Source of the DNA: Candidatus Ventrenecus stercoripullorum
GTDB taxonomy: Bacteria > Bacillota_I > Bacilli_A > RF39 > UBA660
Assembly (NCBI GenBank): GCA_018712835.1
Contig: DVGF01000030.1
Coordinates: 1 to 47,451, forward strand
DNA length: 47,451 bases
Direction of reading: 5' to 3'
Shown: positions 16,230-25,454 of the stretch, in pieces
Layout of the letters: the number at the start of each line of letters is the position of its first letter
How positions within the stretch are numbered: position 1 is the first letter of the stretch
Position numbers and translations under genes: made by a program
The notes under the pieces: generated by a model
What the model was told of the DNA's origin: nothing
The model's database searches: none
What the model saw: the letters and a program-made list of their open reading frames with translations, nothing else

Positions 16230-16258
16230 TAGACAAATTATGCTCTATCTATTATAAT
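16230..16258 (+). promoter_or_regulatory. Promoter of the DUF4143 ATPase gene
   Basis: TAGACA (16230-16235), 17 bp, TATAAT (16253-16258), 27 bp before the start codon. Confidence 0.7.
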
Positions 16259-16285
16259 AAATATAGAAATACGAGGAGGTATATC

Positions 16286-17548
16286 ATGAATTATAAAAAT
16301 AGAAGTATTGAGAAAACATTAGAAAAAATGATTGGAGTATATCCTGTCATTGCTATTACTGGTCCAAGACAGGTTGGGAAAACCACGCTTTTAGAATTTT
16401 TCAAAAAAAATAGTGAGCAGAAAATTCATTATGTTACTTTAGATGATTTTTTATGGCGAACTCAAGCAAATGAAGATCCTGAGTTATTTTTAAGAAATCA
16501 TGAAACACCTTTAATTATTGATGAATTTCAATATGCTCCTAATTTACTTAGTTATCTAAAAATGAATGTGGATGAAATGAGAAATCAATATATGTTTGAT
16601 AATAATGCTAAAAGATCTACTATGTATTATCTCACTGGTTCTCAAGTATTTTCCACTATGAAATATTTAAGTGATTCTCTGGCTGGTCGAATTGCTATTT
16701 TAGATTTGTATGGTTTTTCTTTTCGGGAAATTCTTGGGTTAGAAGAAACAGAGTTTATCCCTGATATTTCTATTCTTAGAAAAAAAGAAAAAGCTGGTCG
16801 TTTATCCATCCCTGATTTATTTGAGCATATTTTAAATGGTAGTTATCCCGAGTTATACTCCAATACCTCTATTCAACGTGAAATCTTTTATCAATCTTAT
16901 GTTAAAACATATATTGAAAGAGATGTCAGAGAATTTATAAAAATTAAAGACGAAAATAAATTTTATAAGTTTTTGTGTGCTTTGGCGGCTAGAAGTGGTT
17001 GTGAATTTAATTCTTCTGATATTGCTAATGATATCGAAATAGATTCTAAAACGGTCAACGAATGGTTAAGCATTTTAGTCAATACTCATTTGATATATCT
17101 TTTAAATAGTTACTCTAATAATCAAGTTCAAAAAGTAATTAAAAGACCTAAGGTTTATTTTATGGATACTGGCCTAGCTTGTTTTTTAGCCGGATATTTT
17201 ACTAGTGAAACGTTAGAGAAAAGCCCTTTTAGTGGCAATATCTTTGAGACTTATGTGATTACTGAAATTATTAAATCATATACAAACAATGGAATAGATC
17301 CTCATCACCGTCTCTATTATTATCGTGATAAAAACAAAAAAGAAATTGATTTGATTATTCTTCATGATAAGATACTATACCCAATAGAGATTAAAAAAAG
17401 TGCTAATCCAGGGAAGGAAGCTTTTAAGAATTTTAATGTTTGTGAGAAATTTGGATATACTGTCGGATCTGGAATCGTATTATGCATGGCTAAAGAAATA
17501 GTAGAAGTATCGCAAAATAACTACTTAGTTCCGATCGAATATATTTAG
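16286..17548 (+). CDS. AAA ATPase with DUF4143 domain
   Basis: 420 residues from ATG 16286 (GAGGAGG seven bases upstream); the track start at 16106 runs through the promoter and is rejected. Residues about 20-150 are an AAA_14 ATPase: Walker A GPRQVGKTT, Walker B LIIDEFQYAP, sensor-like YYLTGSQ. The second half is DUF4143, with a winged-helix part (SSDIANDIEIDSKTVNEWLS) and a PD-(D/E)XK-like core (KKEIDLIILHDKILYPIEIK). This family is widespread, patchily distributed and often horizontally acquired; function is unproven, with toxin- or mobile-element-linked roles suggested. Codon and base use are a little different from neighbours only by impression. Confidence 0.9.
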   Translation: MNYKNRSIEKTLEKMIGVYPVIAITGPRQVGKTTLLEFFKKNSEQKIHYVTLDDFLWRTQANEDPELFLRNHETPLIIDEFQYAPNLLSYLKMNVDEMRNQYMFDNNAKRSTMYYLTGSQVFSTMKYLSDSLAGRIAILDLYGFSFREILGLEETEFIPDISILRKKEKAGRLSIPDLFEHILNGSYPELYSNTSIQREIFYQSYVKTYIERDVREFIKIKDENKFYKFLCALAARSGCEFNSSDIANDIEIDSKTVNEWLSILVNTHLIYLLNSYSNNQVQKVIKRPKVYFMDTGLACFLAGYFTSETLEKSPFSGNIFETYVITEIIKSYTNNGIDPHHRLYYYRDKNKKEIDLIILHDKILYPIEIKKSANPGKEAFKNFNVCEKFGYTVGSGIVLCMAKEIVEVSQNNYLVPIEYI

Positions 17549-17587
17549 TCATTCATTATTCACTCTGAGTAGATATTAAAACTTTTC

Positions 17588-18235
17588 TTAACTGATGCGA
17601 TAGTGTCCAACAATATCGTTTCTATATTCTAGTATATCTTCTTCGTAACTACTTTGATAGGGATTTGCATGATGAATGATAAACGGTACTCCGTTATGAT
17701 TACGATGGTTGGAAATAACTGCGATGTGCCGAGTAAACACTACGACGTCGCCTCCTTGCCAAGCACTGATATCATGAATATCGGTTGTTAGTGATTTTGC
17801 ATGACGTTCTAAGTAGACTTTAATATTATTTACTCTTCGAAAATCAATATTTTTGTCTATTACTTCTATATCATAGGCTTCTTGGTCTTCTCTCACATCT
17901 TCGTTTATTAATTCTTGTAAGTCATATCCGGCATTTTTTAAAGCAATTGCCACGACATCGGTACAGACACCATATTCATCGTTTGGGTACCCTGTAGCAT
18001 AATATTTACTTTTATATTTAGGGTTCGTTGCTACATAGTCAAAAGCATTGTTTAAAATGTCGGTTTGATCATCTATCCCGTCCGCATCTTTATCTATAGT
18101 ACTTGTATATGTTGAAATATTAAAATCCTCGTTTGTATATTTTTTATGAGGAATGATATTATACCGGTATAAAACATAAGTTAAAATTATTATAAATAGA
18201 ACAAGAATGATTAATAGAATTCCTTTTGTTTTCAT
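17588..18235 (-). CDS. DUF1287 family secreted/anchored protein
   Basis: 215 residues: an N-terminal transmembrane or signal helix (about 5-26) followed by a DUF1287 domain, a predicted NlpC/P60-related papain-like fold. Supporting motifs are STIDKDADGIDDQTDILNNA near 48, the likely catalytic Cys in YGVCTDVVAIALKNAGYDL near 95, and later His motifs TRHIAVISNHRN and FIIHHANP. This suggests a cell-wall-facing hydrolase, but catalysis is unproven. GGGAGG precedes the start, and a TATAAT lies about 35 bases upstream. Confidence 0.87.
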   Translation of the reverse strand: MKTKGILLIILVLFIIILTYVLYRYNIIPHKKYTNEDFNISTYTSTIDKDADGIDDQTDILNNAFDYVATNPKYKSKYYATGYPNDEYGVCTDVVAIALKNAGYDLQELINEDVREDQEAYDIEVIDKNIDFRRVNNIKVYLERHAKSLTTDIHDISAWQGGDVVVFTRHIAVISNHRNHNGVPFIIHHANPYQSSYEEDILEYRNDIVGHYRIS

Positions 18236-18298
18236 GGGTTCCTCCCAAACTCTAACTTTGAGTCTTTATTATACCACTGCTATAAAGTAATTTCTTCT

Positions 18299-18679
18299 TC
18301 AATTATTAAATCTAAGTAAATAACCATCAGGGTCTTGTATCAAAAATTCTTTGTCTTGGTAAGTGATACCATCTACGACATATTCACTTACTTTTAATGC
18401 TACAAATATTTTTATTTTTTGCTCTTGTACTTTTTTATAAAAAGCATCTATGTTGCTTACCGTCATGCTTATGTTCATTCCTCTTCCAAAAGGATACTCT
18501 AACTTTCCAACATTCCAATTGTCGTTCATTTCTTCTATCATTAGTTGGTTTTCCTCTAATTCTAAAAAATAAAATTTAGGACGACTATATTTTATTTGAA
18601 AGCCTAGACTTTCATAGAACATGCGACTTTTTTCTATGTTTGTTACACTTAATTCTGGAATTAAACTGTTAAATTTCAT
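18299..18679 (-). CDS. VOC-family (glyoxalase/bleomycin-resistance) protein
   Basis: 126 residues from ATG 18679; the track start 18703 adds eight residues (MCIERCET), but spacing to the GAAAGATGTGAG favours the second ATG. Two beta-alpha-beta-beta-beta units are apparent: LIPELSVTNIEKSRMFYESL with YFLELEENQLMIEE, and MNISMTVSNIDAFYKKVQEQ with EFLIQDPDGYLLRF. The ending matches bleomycin-binding-like members, which often bind drugs without metal. Substrate unknown; cytoplasmic. Confidence 0.87.
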   Translation of the reverse strand: MKFNSLIPELSVTNIEKSRMFYESLGFQIKYSRPKFYFLELEENQLMIEEMNDNWNVGKLEYPFGRGMNISMTVSNIDAFYKKVQEQKIKIFVALKVSEYVVDGITYQDKEFLIQDPDGYLLRFNN

Positions 18680-18771
18680 AGTCTCACATCTTTCTATGCA
18701 CATTATAGCATATTTTTTGTTTTCTTTTATTATTTTGTAACATTTAAAAAGACAAATAAGTTTTATCTGTC

Positions 18772-19062
18772 TTAGAGTTGTTTGATATCTTTGATGGTCG
18801 CGATTGGAATGCTTTTACCATCTAGTGTTAATAAAGAGCTTTGGTTTTTTCCAACAATGGTCGCTTCTACAATCCCATCGTTTGTTGTAATTTCTACCTT
18901 ACTTTTGTACACAAAGTTTCTACTATGAAATATCTTGTCTATTTCTCTCATAATGTCTTTTGTATCTTTCTTAGGGTCTAGTAATTTTGAATAAAACATA
19001 TCTTTGTTATTTCGCAAATCTTTATCAATTGGACTGACATATACTTTTGGTAATTCTTTCAA
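18772..19062 (-). CDS. Hypothetical protein, small beta-domain C-terminus
   Basis: 96 residues. The first 55 are charged and helical; the last 40 (VYKSKVEITTNDGIVEATIV, then LLTLDGKSIPIATIKDI) look like a small SH3-like or YolD-like beta-barrel. YolD-like proteins have this combination, but the match is not strong enough to name. It is divergent from the SEDS gene with 42 bp between starts. A hairpin with T-run (AAGACAG...TGTCTTTTT) lies at its 3' end near 18750-18772. Confidence 0.55.
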   Translation of the reverse strand: MKELPKVYVSPIDKDLRNNKDMFYSKLLDPKKDTKDIMREIDKIFHSRNFVYKSKVEITTNDGIVEATIVGKNQSSLLTLDGKSIPIATIKDIKQL

Positions 19063-19104
19063 ACTTATTCACCTCATTATATTTTATGATTAAAATCTAA
19101 AGGT

Positions 19105-20229
19105 ATGAAACATAATATTAATATGAAAAAATTACATTCTCTAAAACATTTATTTTTTTGGATACCTTTTTTACTGTTACTTACTATCAGTCTTTTTTTG
19201 ATGTATCATGCTCAGTTTATTAGTGATACTTATCAAAATCATTTTGAACGGCAAGCATTGTGGATTGGAATAGGCTTTTTTATTTTATTTTTATTTCGTT
19301 TTATTAAAAGTGATTTTTTGTTTCGTTACAGTAAATATTTTTATCTTATTAGTTTAGCACTTCTTGTTTTAGTGTTGTTTGTTGGAACCGGTGTTAATGG
19401 TTCTCGGGCATGGCTTAATTTGAAATACTTTAATTTGCAACCCAGTGAACTTATGAAACTTGCTTATTCTCTTTATTTAACTACTCTTGTTACTCAAAAA
19501 AAGTTTCATAAATGGACGGATGAATTTAAGTTTCTTTTGTATGTATTACTTCTTTTAATCTTTCCTTGTATTTTGGTATTCTTAGAGCCTGATACAGGAG
19601 CAATACTATTTTACTGTCTTATTACTTTGGTATTATTATGGAATTCAAAAATTCATAAATGGTGGTTTCTTATTGCATTTATTTTAACGGCAGCTTTTAT
19701 TGGTGGTTTCTTTTATTGTTATTTCTTTCAAAAAGATTTTTTGATTTCTATTATTGGCACGACATTTTTTTATCGGGTTGAACGTCTATTCTCTTTTGGA
19801 ACTGGTATGCAGATTGAAAATGCTTTGATTGCAATTGGGTCTGCTCCGTTATGGCAGTTTTCTCTTACAGAGACTGGTATTTATATTCCAGAGAGCCCTA
19901 CTGATTTTGTATTCGCATTATCTAGTAATGTTTTTGGTTTAACAGGAAATATTGTTATTTTACTTTCTTTCCTTGTTTTAGATTTTTATCTTATTGGATA
20001 TATTAAAAAAATAAAAAGAAAAGAATACCGAATTTTTGGATATTCTTTCCTCGCTATTTTTATCGTGAGTCAACTTGTGAATATTAGTATGAATTTAGGG
20101 CTTATTCCTATTATTGGAATTCCTCTTCCATTTGTTAGTTATGGTGGTTCTTCAACCATTGTCTTATTCTTATACCTAGCTATTATATTTTCTTGTAATC
20201 ATAAGAGCAAAAGAAAGCAAAAAAGCTAA
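19105..20229 (+). CDS. SEDS-family peptidoglycan polymerase (FtsW/RodA/SpoVE)
   Basis: 374 residues, ten hydrophobic segments. SEDS hallmarks are visible: NGSRAWLNLKYFNLQPSELM near 100-118, LEPDTGAILFYCLITLV near 156, and the near-terminal signature IPIIGIPLPFVSYGGSS. SEDS proteins polymerise lipid II glycan with a class B PBP partner; none is encoded nearby. The long loop that usually follows helix 7 is present (around ENALIAIGSAPLWQFSL). An AAAGG lies only one base before the first ATG, so MKKLHS (19123) is a possible alternative start. Whether it works in elongation or division cannot be told. Confidence 0.9.
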   Translation: MKHNINMKKLHSLKHLFFWIPFLLLLTISLFLMYHAQFISDTYQNHFERQALWIGIGFFILFLFRFIKSDFLFRYSKYFYLISLALLVLVLFVGTGVNGSRAWLNLKYFNLQPSELMKLAYSLYLTTLVTQKKFHKWTDEFKFLLYVLLLLIFPCILVFLEPDTGAILFYCLITLVLLWNSKIHKWWFLIAFILTAAFIGGFFYCYFFQKDFLISIIGTTFFYRVERLFSFGTGMQIENALIAIGSAPLWQFSLTETGIYIPESPTDFVFALSSNVFGLTGNIVILLSFLVLDFYLIGYIKKIKRKEYRIFGYSFLAIFIVSQLVNISMNLGLIPIIGIPLPFVSYGGSSTIVLFLYLAIIFSCNHKSKRKQKS

Positions 20230-20330
20230 AATTCTAGTACCATTCTTAAAAAATGCAACTTTTTGGCACCACTTTCCGAATATAACTGCGCAAACCCTTT
20301 GATTTATATATTTTTGCTATATTTTTTGAA

Positions 20331-21479
20331 CTAATTTTTTATTCTTCCACCATGACATTTTAATATATAAATCTTTTTATCTTTTTTATATATTATTTCT
20401 TCTCCTTCAAAATATTCTATATTTCCTGTAACGTGAAATGTATATTTGTATTCTTTATTTTTATATTCTTTTGGTCCTCTCACAGGTAAAATATCATCGT
20501 CTCCAACTTTCATTAATGCCGGTCTTAATGCTTTATCAATTGCTTCTTTGCTTAATGTCTCATCTAAAGTGACACCATAATAATTCATTCCCCATATCGG
20601 TGTATTATTATTGCTTTCATATACTACTTCTTCTCCCATGAAATTTGTTCCACCAAAATATGTATCATGATATATCATATTTTCATTTTTATATTCCTAG
20701 TCATGCGATCCTACTCTTGAAGACTGTCCTTTTTTTATATTTTCATTTGCATAGGTTTGTTTTTTTGCTTCAATTAAAAACTTTGAGAATTCTTCATTTG
20801 CTTTCTCTTTTAAAAGTCTATCTAAATCGTATATTCCTTTTGGCTTTTTATTTTTCATCAACTTGGCGATTGTCAGCACATCTTTAGCAAGTTCTTGAAA
20901 CCCTATTACTCTACAATTTAAGGGACCAACACGCCAATCATTTATTAGTTCATCATATTCTAAAAACGATTTTATTTCTACTTTTTTCCCTGTTTCTTCT
21001 AAAACTCTTTTTGCAATTACTTTTGCTGTTTCACTAGGAATTTTTTTCGTTTTATAATGTGTTTCTATTAATTCTATAATATCTTCATCACTTTTTTTAG
21101 CGTATTCTACTACATCATCAATGAATTCTTTTACTTCAAATCTAAAATTTCCACCCCGAAATACTGGTATTATATTTGCTGCTTCTTCCATATCTTTTAT
21201 TTGCTTTTCGGTTAAACCTGCTGTGCCAACAATGATTGGCTTTTTCGCTTTTAGAGCAAACTTTAACATTTCATTGAAGCTATCTTTATGTGAAAAGTCC
21301 ACGATTACATCAAAATCTTCTTTTATATTATCTAATTCATTATAATGATAATAAGACGGATTACTTCTACATATGCCGGCGACTATTTCTACTGAATTAC
21401 TTTGTTTTGCTAACTCTAATGCACACACTCCTGTTCTACCGGTTATTCCACTTCATAAAATTTTTGTTTTTTCTGTCAT
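20331..21479 (-). pseudogene. dapB: dapB-DUF5680 fusion gene with two in-frame stop codons
   Basis: A single frame from ATG 21479 reads MTEKTKIL, stop (TGA, 21453-21455), SGITGRTGVCALELAKQ, then the body of 4-hydroxy-tetrahydrodipicolinate reductase, including ETHYKTKKIPSETAKVIAKR (catalytic HxxKxDxPSGTA motif with G changed to E) and GIYDLDRLL, the usual DapB end. It runs on without a break into DUF5680 sequence (FSKFLIEAKKQTYANENIKK, SRVGSHD), stop (TAG, 20697-20699), EYKNEN, then MIYHDTYFGGTNFMGEEVVY. The family normally has Tyr where the TAG stands. The two track ORFs are thus fragments of one decayed gene. DapB works in lysine/diaminopimelate synthesis, so the window cannot supply that step from this copy. 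Confidence 0.8.
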
Positions 21480-21548
21480 TTTTTCTTGTCCTTTCTTTAT
21501 TTCATTGATTTCATTATAAAGTCAATTTTCTTTACCTCACTCCTATTA

Positions 21549-21576
21549 TATTATCAAGGTATTAGAAAGCAAAGTT
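21549..21576 (-). promoter_or_regulatory. Promoter upstream of dapB pseudogene
   Basis: Minus strand TTGCTT, 16 bp, TATAAT, about 70 bases upstream of the old dapB start. Confidence 0.4.
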
Positions 21577-21648
21577 ATTCGTTCAAACAAAATAGCTTTT
21601 TAATTTTGTGATTTATTTTGTTTTGTCAAAATAACTTTTTTTGATATT

Positions 21649-21954
21649 TTAGATTTCTTCTAAATATTTTACTTCTTTGTGAAGGCTTTCAGCTAAAGCA
21701 ATTTCACTTTTTGTGCTTTCACCAATATAACCGCCAACATTTATTACAAATATTCCATCTGATATTTTTATCTTTTCTTTATGCATATTACCTAGCAAAT
21801 CCACTTCTTCTTTGGTTGGCATATCTTCTTCTTTTAAAGGAAACAATGGTGTTAGAACGATGTTACCCTCTAACTCTAAACGAATAGCTTCACGCATTAT
21901 TTCTTCTTTAAAATTTAAACTTCCACAAACAGTGATTATTTTTTTTCTTTCCAT
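21649..21954 (-). CDS. Nucleoside 2-deoxyribosyltransferase-like / DUF4406-type protein
   Basis: 101 residues from ATG 21954 (GAAAGG about nine bases upstream); the track start adds MAIRKLERLII. The sequence fits the small Rossmann-like nucleoside deoxyribosyltransferase/DUF4406 group: ITVCGSLNFKEEIMREAIRL, EGNIVLTPLFP, HKEKIKISDGIFVINVGGYI, GESTKSEIALAESLHKEV. The Glu in GESTKSEI corresponds to the family's catalytic region. Such proteins often accompany phage or nucleotide-salvage genes; substrate unknown. Confidence 0.82.
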   Translation of the reverse strand: MERKKIITVCGSLNFKEEIMREAIRLELEGNIVLTPLFPLKEEDMPTKEEVDLLGNMHKEKIKISDGIFVINVGGYIGESTKSEIALAESLHKEVKYLEEI

Positions 21955-22130
21955 TATTATCAACCTTTCTAATTTTCTTATAGCCAATCTTCTTATACTT
22001 TTGGCTTAAAACAATTATATTATTCGAACTTATGTTTGTCAATGCTGGTTTAAAAAAATGCAATAGAGTGCATATTTTTTGTGAATTTAATATTTTTTTG
22101 CAATCCATTTCATTTTTTTGCGTATAATAA

Positions 22131-22155
22131 AGAGAAGATTTTTGAAACCTTCTCT
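22131..22155 (-). terminator. Hairpin at the end of the FtsX-type permease gene
   Basis: Minus strand AGAGAAG...CTTCTCT then TTATT; a modest terminator. Confidence 0.5.
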
Positions 22156-24691
22156 AAATATTTTCTTCCCGTAAGGAATTTAAAATGTTTTCTTTTTTAA
22201 TTTTGGAACTAGAGTACATCATTGTTAGTAAAACGATTAAGAATACTCCTACAATTGCAGCTATCACAGATCCCCATGGAATTAGTATGCCATCAAAGGT
22301 AAATGTATAACCCATGCTGTTTGCAATCAAGAGAATTATGACAAATGAAACTGGTAAGGCATATAGTAATGATTTTAGACCAAAGAATAAACTTTCAAAG
22401 AAAATCATTTTTTGAAATCCTTTTGGAGATAAACCAACGCTTCTTAGTATTGCAAATTCTCTTCTACGTAAGTGAATACTTGTATAAATCGTATTAAAGA
22501 CACTGGTGACTCCAGTAAGTGTTACTAAAGCAATGAACCCATACATTAAAATTTTAATGGCAAGAACATTGTTTTTTTCTTGTTCATAAGTTATTCTTGG
22601 AGAAGATAAGTATCCATCGATGGTATTTTGATATTTTTTTTCTAGTTCATTGTAAAGTGTTTCATACTCTTCACTATAAATTGTGATATAGTTTGCAGCT
22701 TCGTCTAAATCATAGCTTGTGAATATACCATATTTTTTGGCAAGAGACTCTGATACAAATATTGTTGGAGTATATTGGTCATGGAAATAGTTTTCAAATT
22801 GCTGTGTTTTTTCATTGTTTTCAACAAAGTGAACTTTGGCATTTACACAACTATCTTCTACGGAACCGCATAATTTCATCGTATTTAACTCGGTATCAAA
22901 AATGCTTGTATGATATGAATGGCGATTTCCATTGTTATAACTGTTATACATAATATCATTTAAGAAGAGAATGGTCTCGTTATCTATCTGGTAGTTTAAA
23001 GCTAATCTTTCATATTCATCATCTTCGATAATGATAGCAGTCATTTGTAATAAATTATTCGGGTCATATTCCATTTCTGTTAGGAATTTAAAATAATCAT
23101 CTTGATAGATAGAGGTGTCTTCGACCGTATATTCTGCAAAACCAAATTTTGAAACATACATATCATTTACTAAAGCATTCGACTCTATTTCGTTCATTAT
23201 TTCTTGGTTGCTTGTTGAAATGACAATATCATAAGCTGGTAAATCTGTTAGTTCTGTTACAGATAGGCCATATTTTAAGTATGTACTAAATGAGATAAAT
23301 AACACAATACTAATGAATAGAGATAACAATGTAATTCGGTATTTTCTTTTATTTCTTTTCATATTTTTTAAGGCTATCTCACCTTCTATGCCAAAGATTT
23401 TACGAACCCATTTCGGTGTTTTCACTTTTCTCCGTGGAATTTTTATTTCATCATTTTCTCTGATCATTTCGATCGCGGTTACTTTGCTAGAACGTTTGGC
23501 AGGAATGAAAGCAGATATGAAAACAACAAGTATCATAAATAGAATTGGAATGATTATGTAGTAAGGATTGACTGTAAATACGAGTTTGAGTCCCCAACTG
23601 TCGGCAATTAAGTAATTTAATACTTGCACGACAACATAGATCCCTAAGAATGCGCCTAATACACCTAATATTATACCGATGAGGCCAACAACAAACGCTT
23701 CAAAGAATACGGTATATTTGATTTGTTTTGGGGTTGCGCCAAGACTAGAGTATAATCCAAATGATTTTTTTCGTTCCATGGTTGAGATAGCAAAGGAATT
23801 ATAAATGACAATGATGGAACCAACACTAAGTAAACTTAAGACAATGGCAAGAAGTGAAGTAATTGTTTTATTAACGTTGTCGTATCTTGATATTCCATAG
23901 TAATAAAGTAAGCTATCGTGTTCTTGGCAGGAAGCATTTTCTAAATATTCACAAATGGTGCTGGTTGTTTCGTAAGTTTTTCTAACACTTTTGTATTCCA
24001 CATAAGTCCTATATGACACGATGTCATTACTTTTGGTAGTAAATGCCATATAGCCTGGGCCAGAATAGTCTTCGCTATTGCTGCGGTCTATTATTCCGAC
24101 CACAGTATATGTTTTGGTCATTTTAGGAGCTAATGTTTCATCTAGTATTGCTTCACCTGTTTCATCATACACTTCTATTAAAGGAACTGTGTTATCATAA
24201 ACTTCTTCTCCTTGTGACACACGAGGTCCTACTTCAAGGGTAATAGTATCTCCTACTTTTAAATTTACTTCGCCATTTGTATTTAAGTGAGATGGAATTA
24301 CTATTTCTTCTTCATTTGTAGGATATCTTCCCTCTAATAAAGTTTCATGAGAGAAATAAGTATCATCTGCTGATGCGATAAACAAATAAGGTTTATAATC
24401 GTTGGTACTATTAATATTTGCATAGCCAACCGTTCCATAAGAGTAAGTTTTTTCTACTTCCAAATGATTTTTAATTTCATTTACTTCTTCTTTGGTTACA
24501 TTGTCAAAGTAGGCATGATATGAGCCACTTGAAGAAATGGTATCATCTATCATTGCTTGTAAAAATGTAGACACTAAAAGGCCAATCCCTACCATTAATG
24601 CTGTAGATAATGTAATTCCTATGATAGTCACGATTGTTCTTTTTTTGTTCATTAGGAGATGTTTGATAGTGAGTCTATTTAATAACTTCAT
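22154..24691 (-). CDS. ABC transporter permease with two FtsX domains (antimicrobial-peptide/MacB-like export type)
   Basis: 845 residues. A first helix (about 17-36) leads to a large extracellular domain (about 40-275), then three helices (about 280-410; ISTMERKKSFGLYSSLGATP is the FtsX coupling loop). A fifth helix (about 450-470) precedes a second ectodomain to about 725 and three final helices with the second coupling loop (IHLRRREFAILRSVGLSP). This duplicated arrangement is standard for Firmicutes permeases that pair with a LolD/MacB-like ATPase. It starts two bases after the ATPase stop. With the neighbouring two-component genes it probably exports or senses envelope-active peptides. 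Confidence 0.9.
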   Translation of the reverse strand: MKLLNRLTIKHLLMNKKRTIVTIIGITLSTALMVGIGLLVSTFLQAMIDDTISSSGSYHAYFDNVTKEEVNEIKNHLEVEKTYSYGTVGYANINSTNDYKPYLFIASADDTYFSHETLLEGRYPTNEEEIVIPSHLNTNGEVNLKVGDTITLEVGPRVSQGEEVYDNTVPLIEVYDETGEAILDETLAPKMTKTYTVVGIIDRSNSEDYSGPGYMAFTTKSNDIVSYRTYVEYKSVRKTYETTSTICEYLENASCQEHDSLLYYYGISRYDNVNKTITSLLAIVLSLLSVGSIIVIYNSFAISTMERKKSFGLYSSLGATPKQIKYTVFFEAFVVGLIGIILGVLGAFLGIYVVVQVLNYLIADSWGLKLVFTVNPYYIIIPILFMILVVFISAFIPAKRSSKVTAIEMIRENDEIKIPRRKVKTPKWVRKIFGIEGEIALKNMKRNKRKYRITLLSLFISIVLFISFSTYLKYGLSVTELTDLPAYDIVISTSNQEIMNEIESNALVNDMYVSKFGFAEYTVEDTSIYQDDYFKFLTEMEYDPNNLLQMTAIIIEDDEYERLALNYQIDNETILFLNDIMYNSYNNGNRHSYHTSIFDTELNTMKLCGSVEDSCVNAKVHFVENNEKTQQFENYFHDQYTPTIFVSESLAKKYGIFTSYDLDEAANYITIYSEEYETLYNELEKKYQNTIDGYLSSPRITYEQEKNNVLAIKILMYGFIALVTLTGVTSVFNTIYTSIHLRRREFAILRSVGLSPKGFQKMIFFESLFFGLKSLLYALPVSFVIILLIANSMGYTFTFDGILIPWGSVIAAIVGVFLIVLLTMMYSSSKIKKENILNSLREENI

Positions 24692-24693
24692 GG

Positions 24694-25374
24694 TTAATCC
24701 ACCTTTTCATCGCGAATGATACGACCATCTTCTATGGTGATAATCCGACTTGCATGCATTGCTAAATTTTCGTCATGAGTAATCATAATGATTGTTTGAC
24801 CATATTTCTTATTGGATATTTCTAATAATTCCATGATTTCATGACTACTTTTGCTATCTAGGTTTCCAGTTGGTTCATCGGCTAGAACTAAAGATGGATG
24901 ATAAATTAAAGCTCGTCCAATACTTACACGTTGTTGTTGACCACCAGAAAGTTCATTTGGTAAGTGATTGACACGTTTTTCTAAGCCCAATGTTTTAATT
25001 AATTCCATCAGATAGTTTTTATCTGGTTCTTTGCCGTCTAGCATCATTGGTAATGAAATATTTTCTGTTACATTTAAGATTGGTATTAAATTATAGAATT
25101 GATAGATTAATCCTACTTGTCTTCTTCTAAAGATAGCTAAATTGTTTTCGTTTAAAGAAAATACATCAGAACCTTCCACGTATACATGACCACTGGTTGG
25201 TTTATCGACACCACCTAAAATATGCAAAAGTGTACTTTTTCCAGAACCAGATGGCCCTACAATGGCGACAAATTCTCCTTTCTCTACCGTAAATGATACA
25301 TCTTTTAGGGCTTCTACCTCTGTATCCCCTTTTCCATATTTCTTGGATAAATGTTCTACTTTTAAAATTTCCAT
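24694..25374 (-). CDS. ABC transporter ATP-binding protein (LolD/MacB/BceA type)
   Basis: 226 residues. Walker A GPSGSGKST (about 39-47), Q-loop region LIYQFYNLIP, signature LSGGQQQR (about 143), Walker B LVLADEPTGNLDS, H-loop ITHDEN. The LNxQ/'GNLDS' style is that of the MacB/LolD/BceA subfamily, which energises FtsX-type permeases. It is the first gene of the transporter unit, 125 bp from the histidine kinase gene; the intergenic region carries the kinase terminator and a promoter with possible regulator boxes. Confidence 0.93.
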   Translation of the reverse strand: MEILKVEHLSKKYGKGDTEVEALKDVSFTVEKGEFVAIVGPSGSGKSTLLHILGGVDKPTSGHVYVEGSDVFSLNENNLAIFRRRQVGLIYQFYNLIPILNVTENISLPMMLDGKEPDKNYLMELIKTLGLEKRVNHLPNELSGGQQQRVSIGRALIYHPSLVLADEPTGNLDSKSSHEIMELLEISNKKYGQTIIMITHDENLAMHASRIITIEDGRIIRDEKVD

Positions 25375-25397
25375 ATAACCCTTCCTTTCATGAACTC

Positions 25398-25429
25398 ATT
25401 ATACTAAATCTTTATGACTTTTTCGTGAC
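25398..25429 (-). promoter_or_regulatory. Promoter of the ABC transporter unit with possible response-regulator boxes
   Basis: Minus strand TATAAT at 25398-25403. Two TGAC (GTCA) half-sites, 25415-25418 and 25426-25429, stand 11 bp apart where the -35 should be, the spacing used by OmpR/PhoB-type regulators. The poor -35 fits activation by the adjacent response regulator. Confidence 0.45.
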
Positions 25430-25454
25430 TCTATCATTACAAATTCGTCATAAT

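Noticed and set aside
20697-21479. Mycoplasma-type genetic code (TGA as Trp) to explain the dapB stop
   Set aside because: Other genes in the window end with TGA in ATGA overlaps and use TGG for Trp, and the same gene also contains a TAG.
21601-21645. Plus-strand terminator-like hairpin (TTATTTTG...CAAAATAA then T-run)
   Set aside because: No plus-strand gene lies upstream to be terminated; AT-rich chance pairing is likely.
21908-22108. Minus-strand ORF of 66 residues upstream of the deoxyribosyltransferase-like gene
   Set aside because: Overlaps the real start region in another frame and lacks a ribosome binding site.
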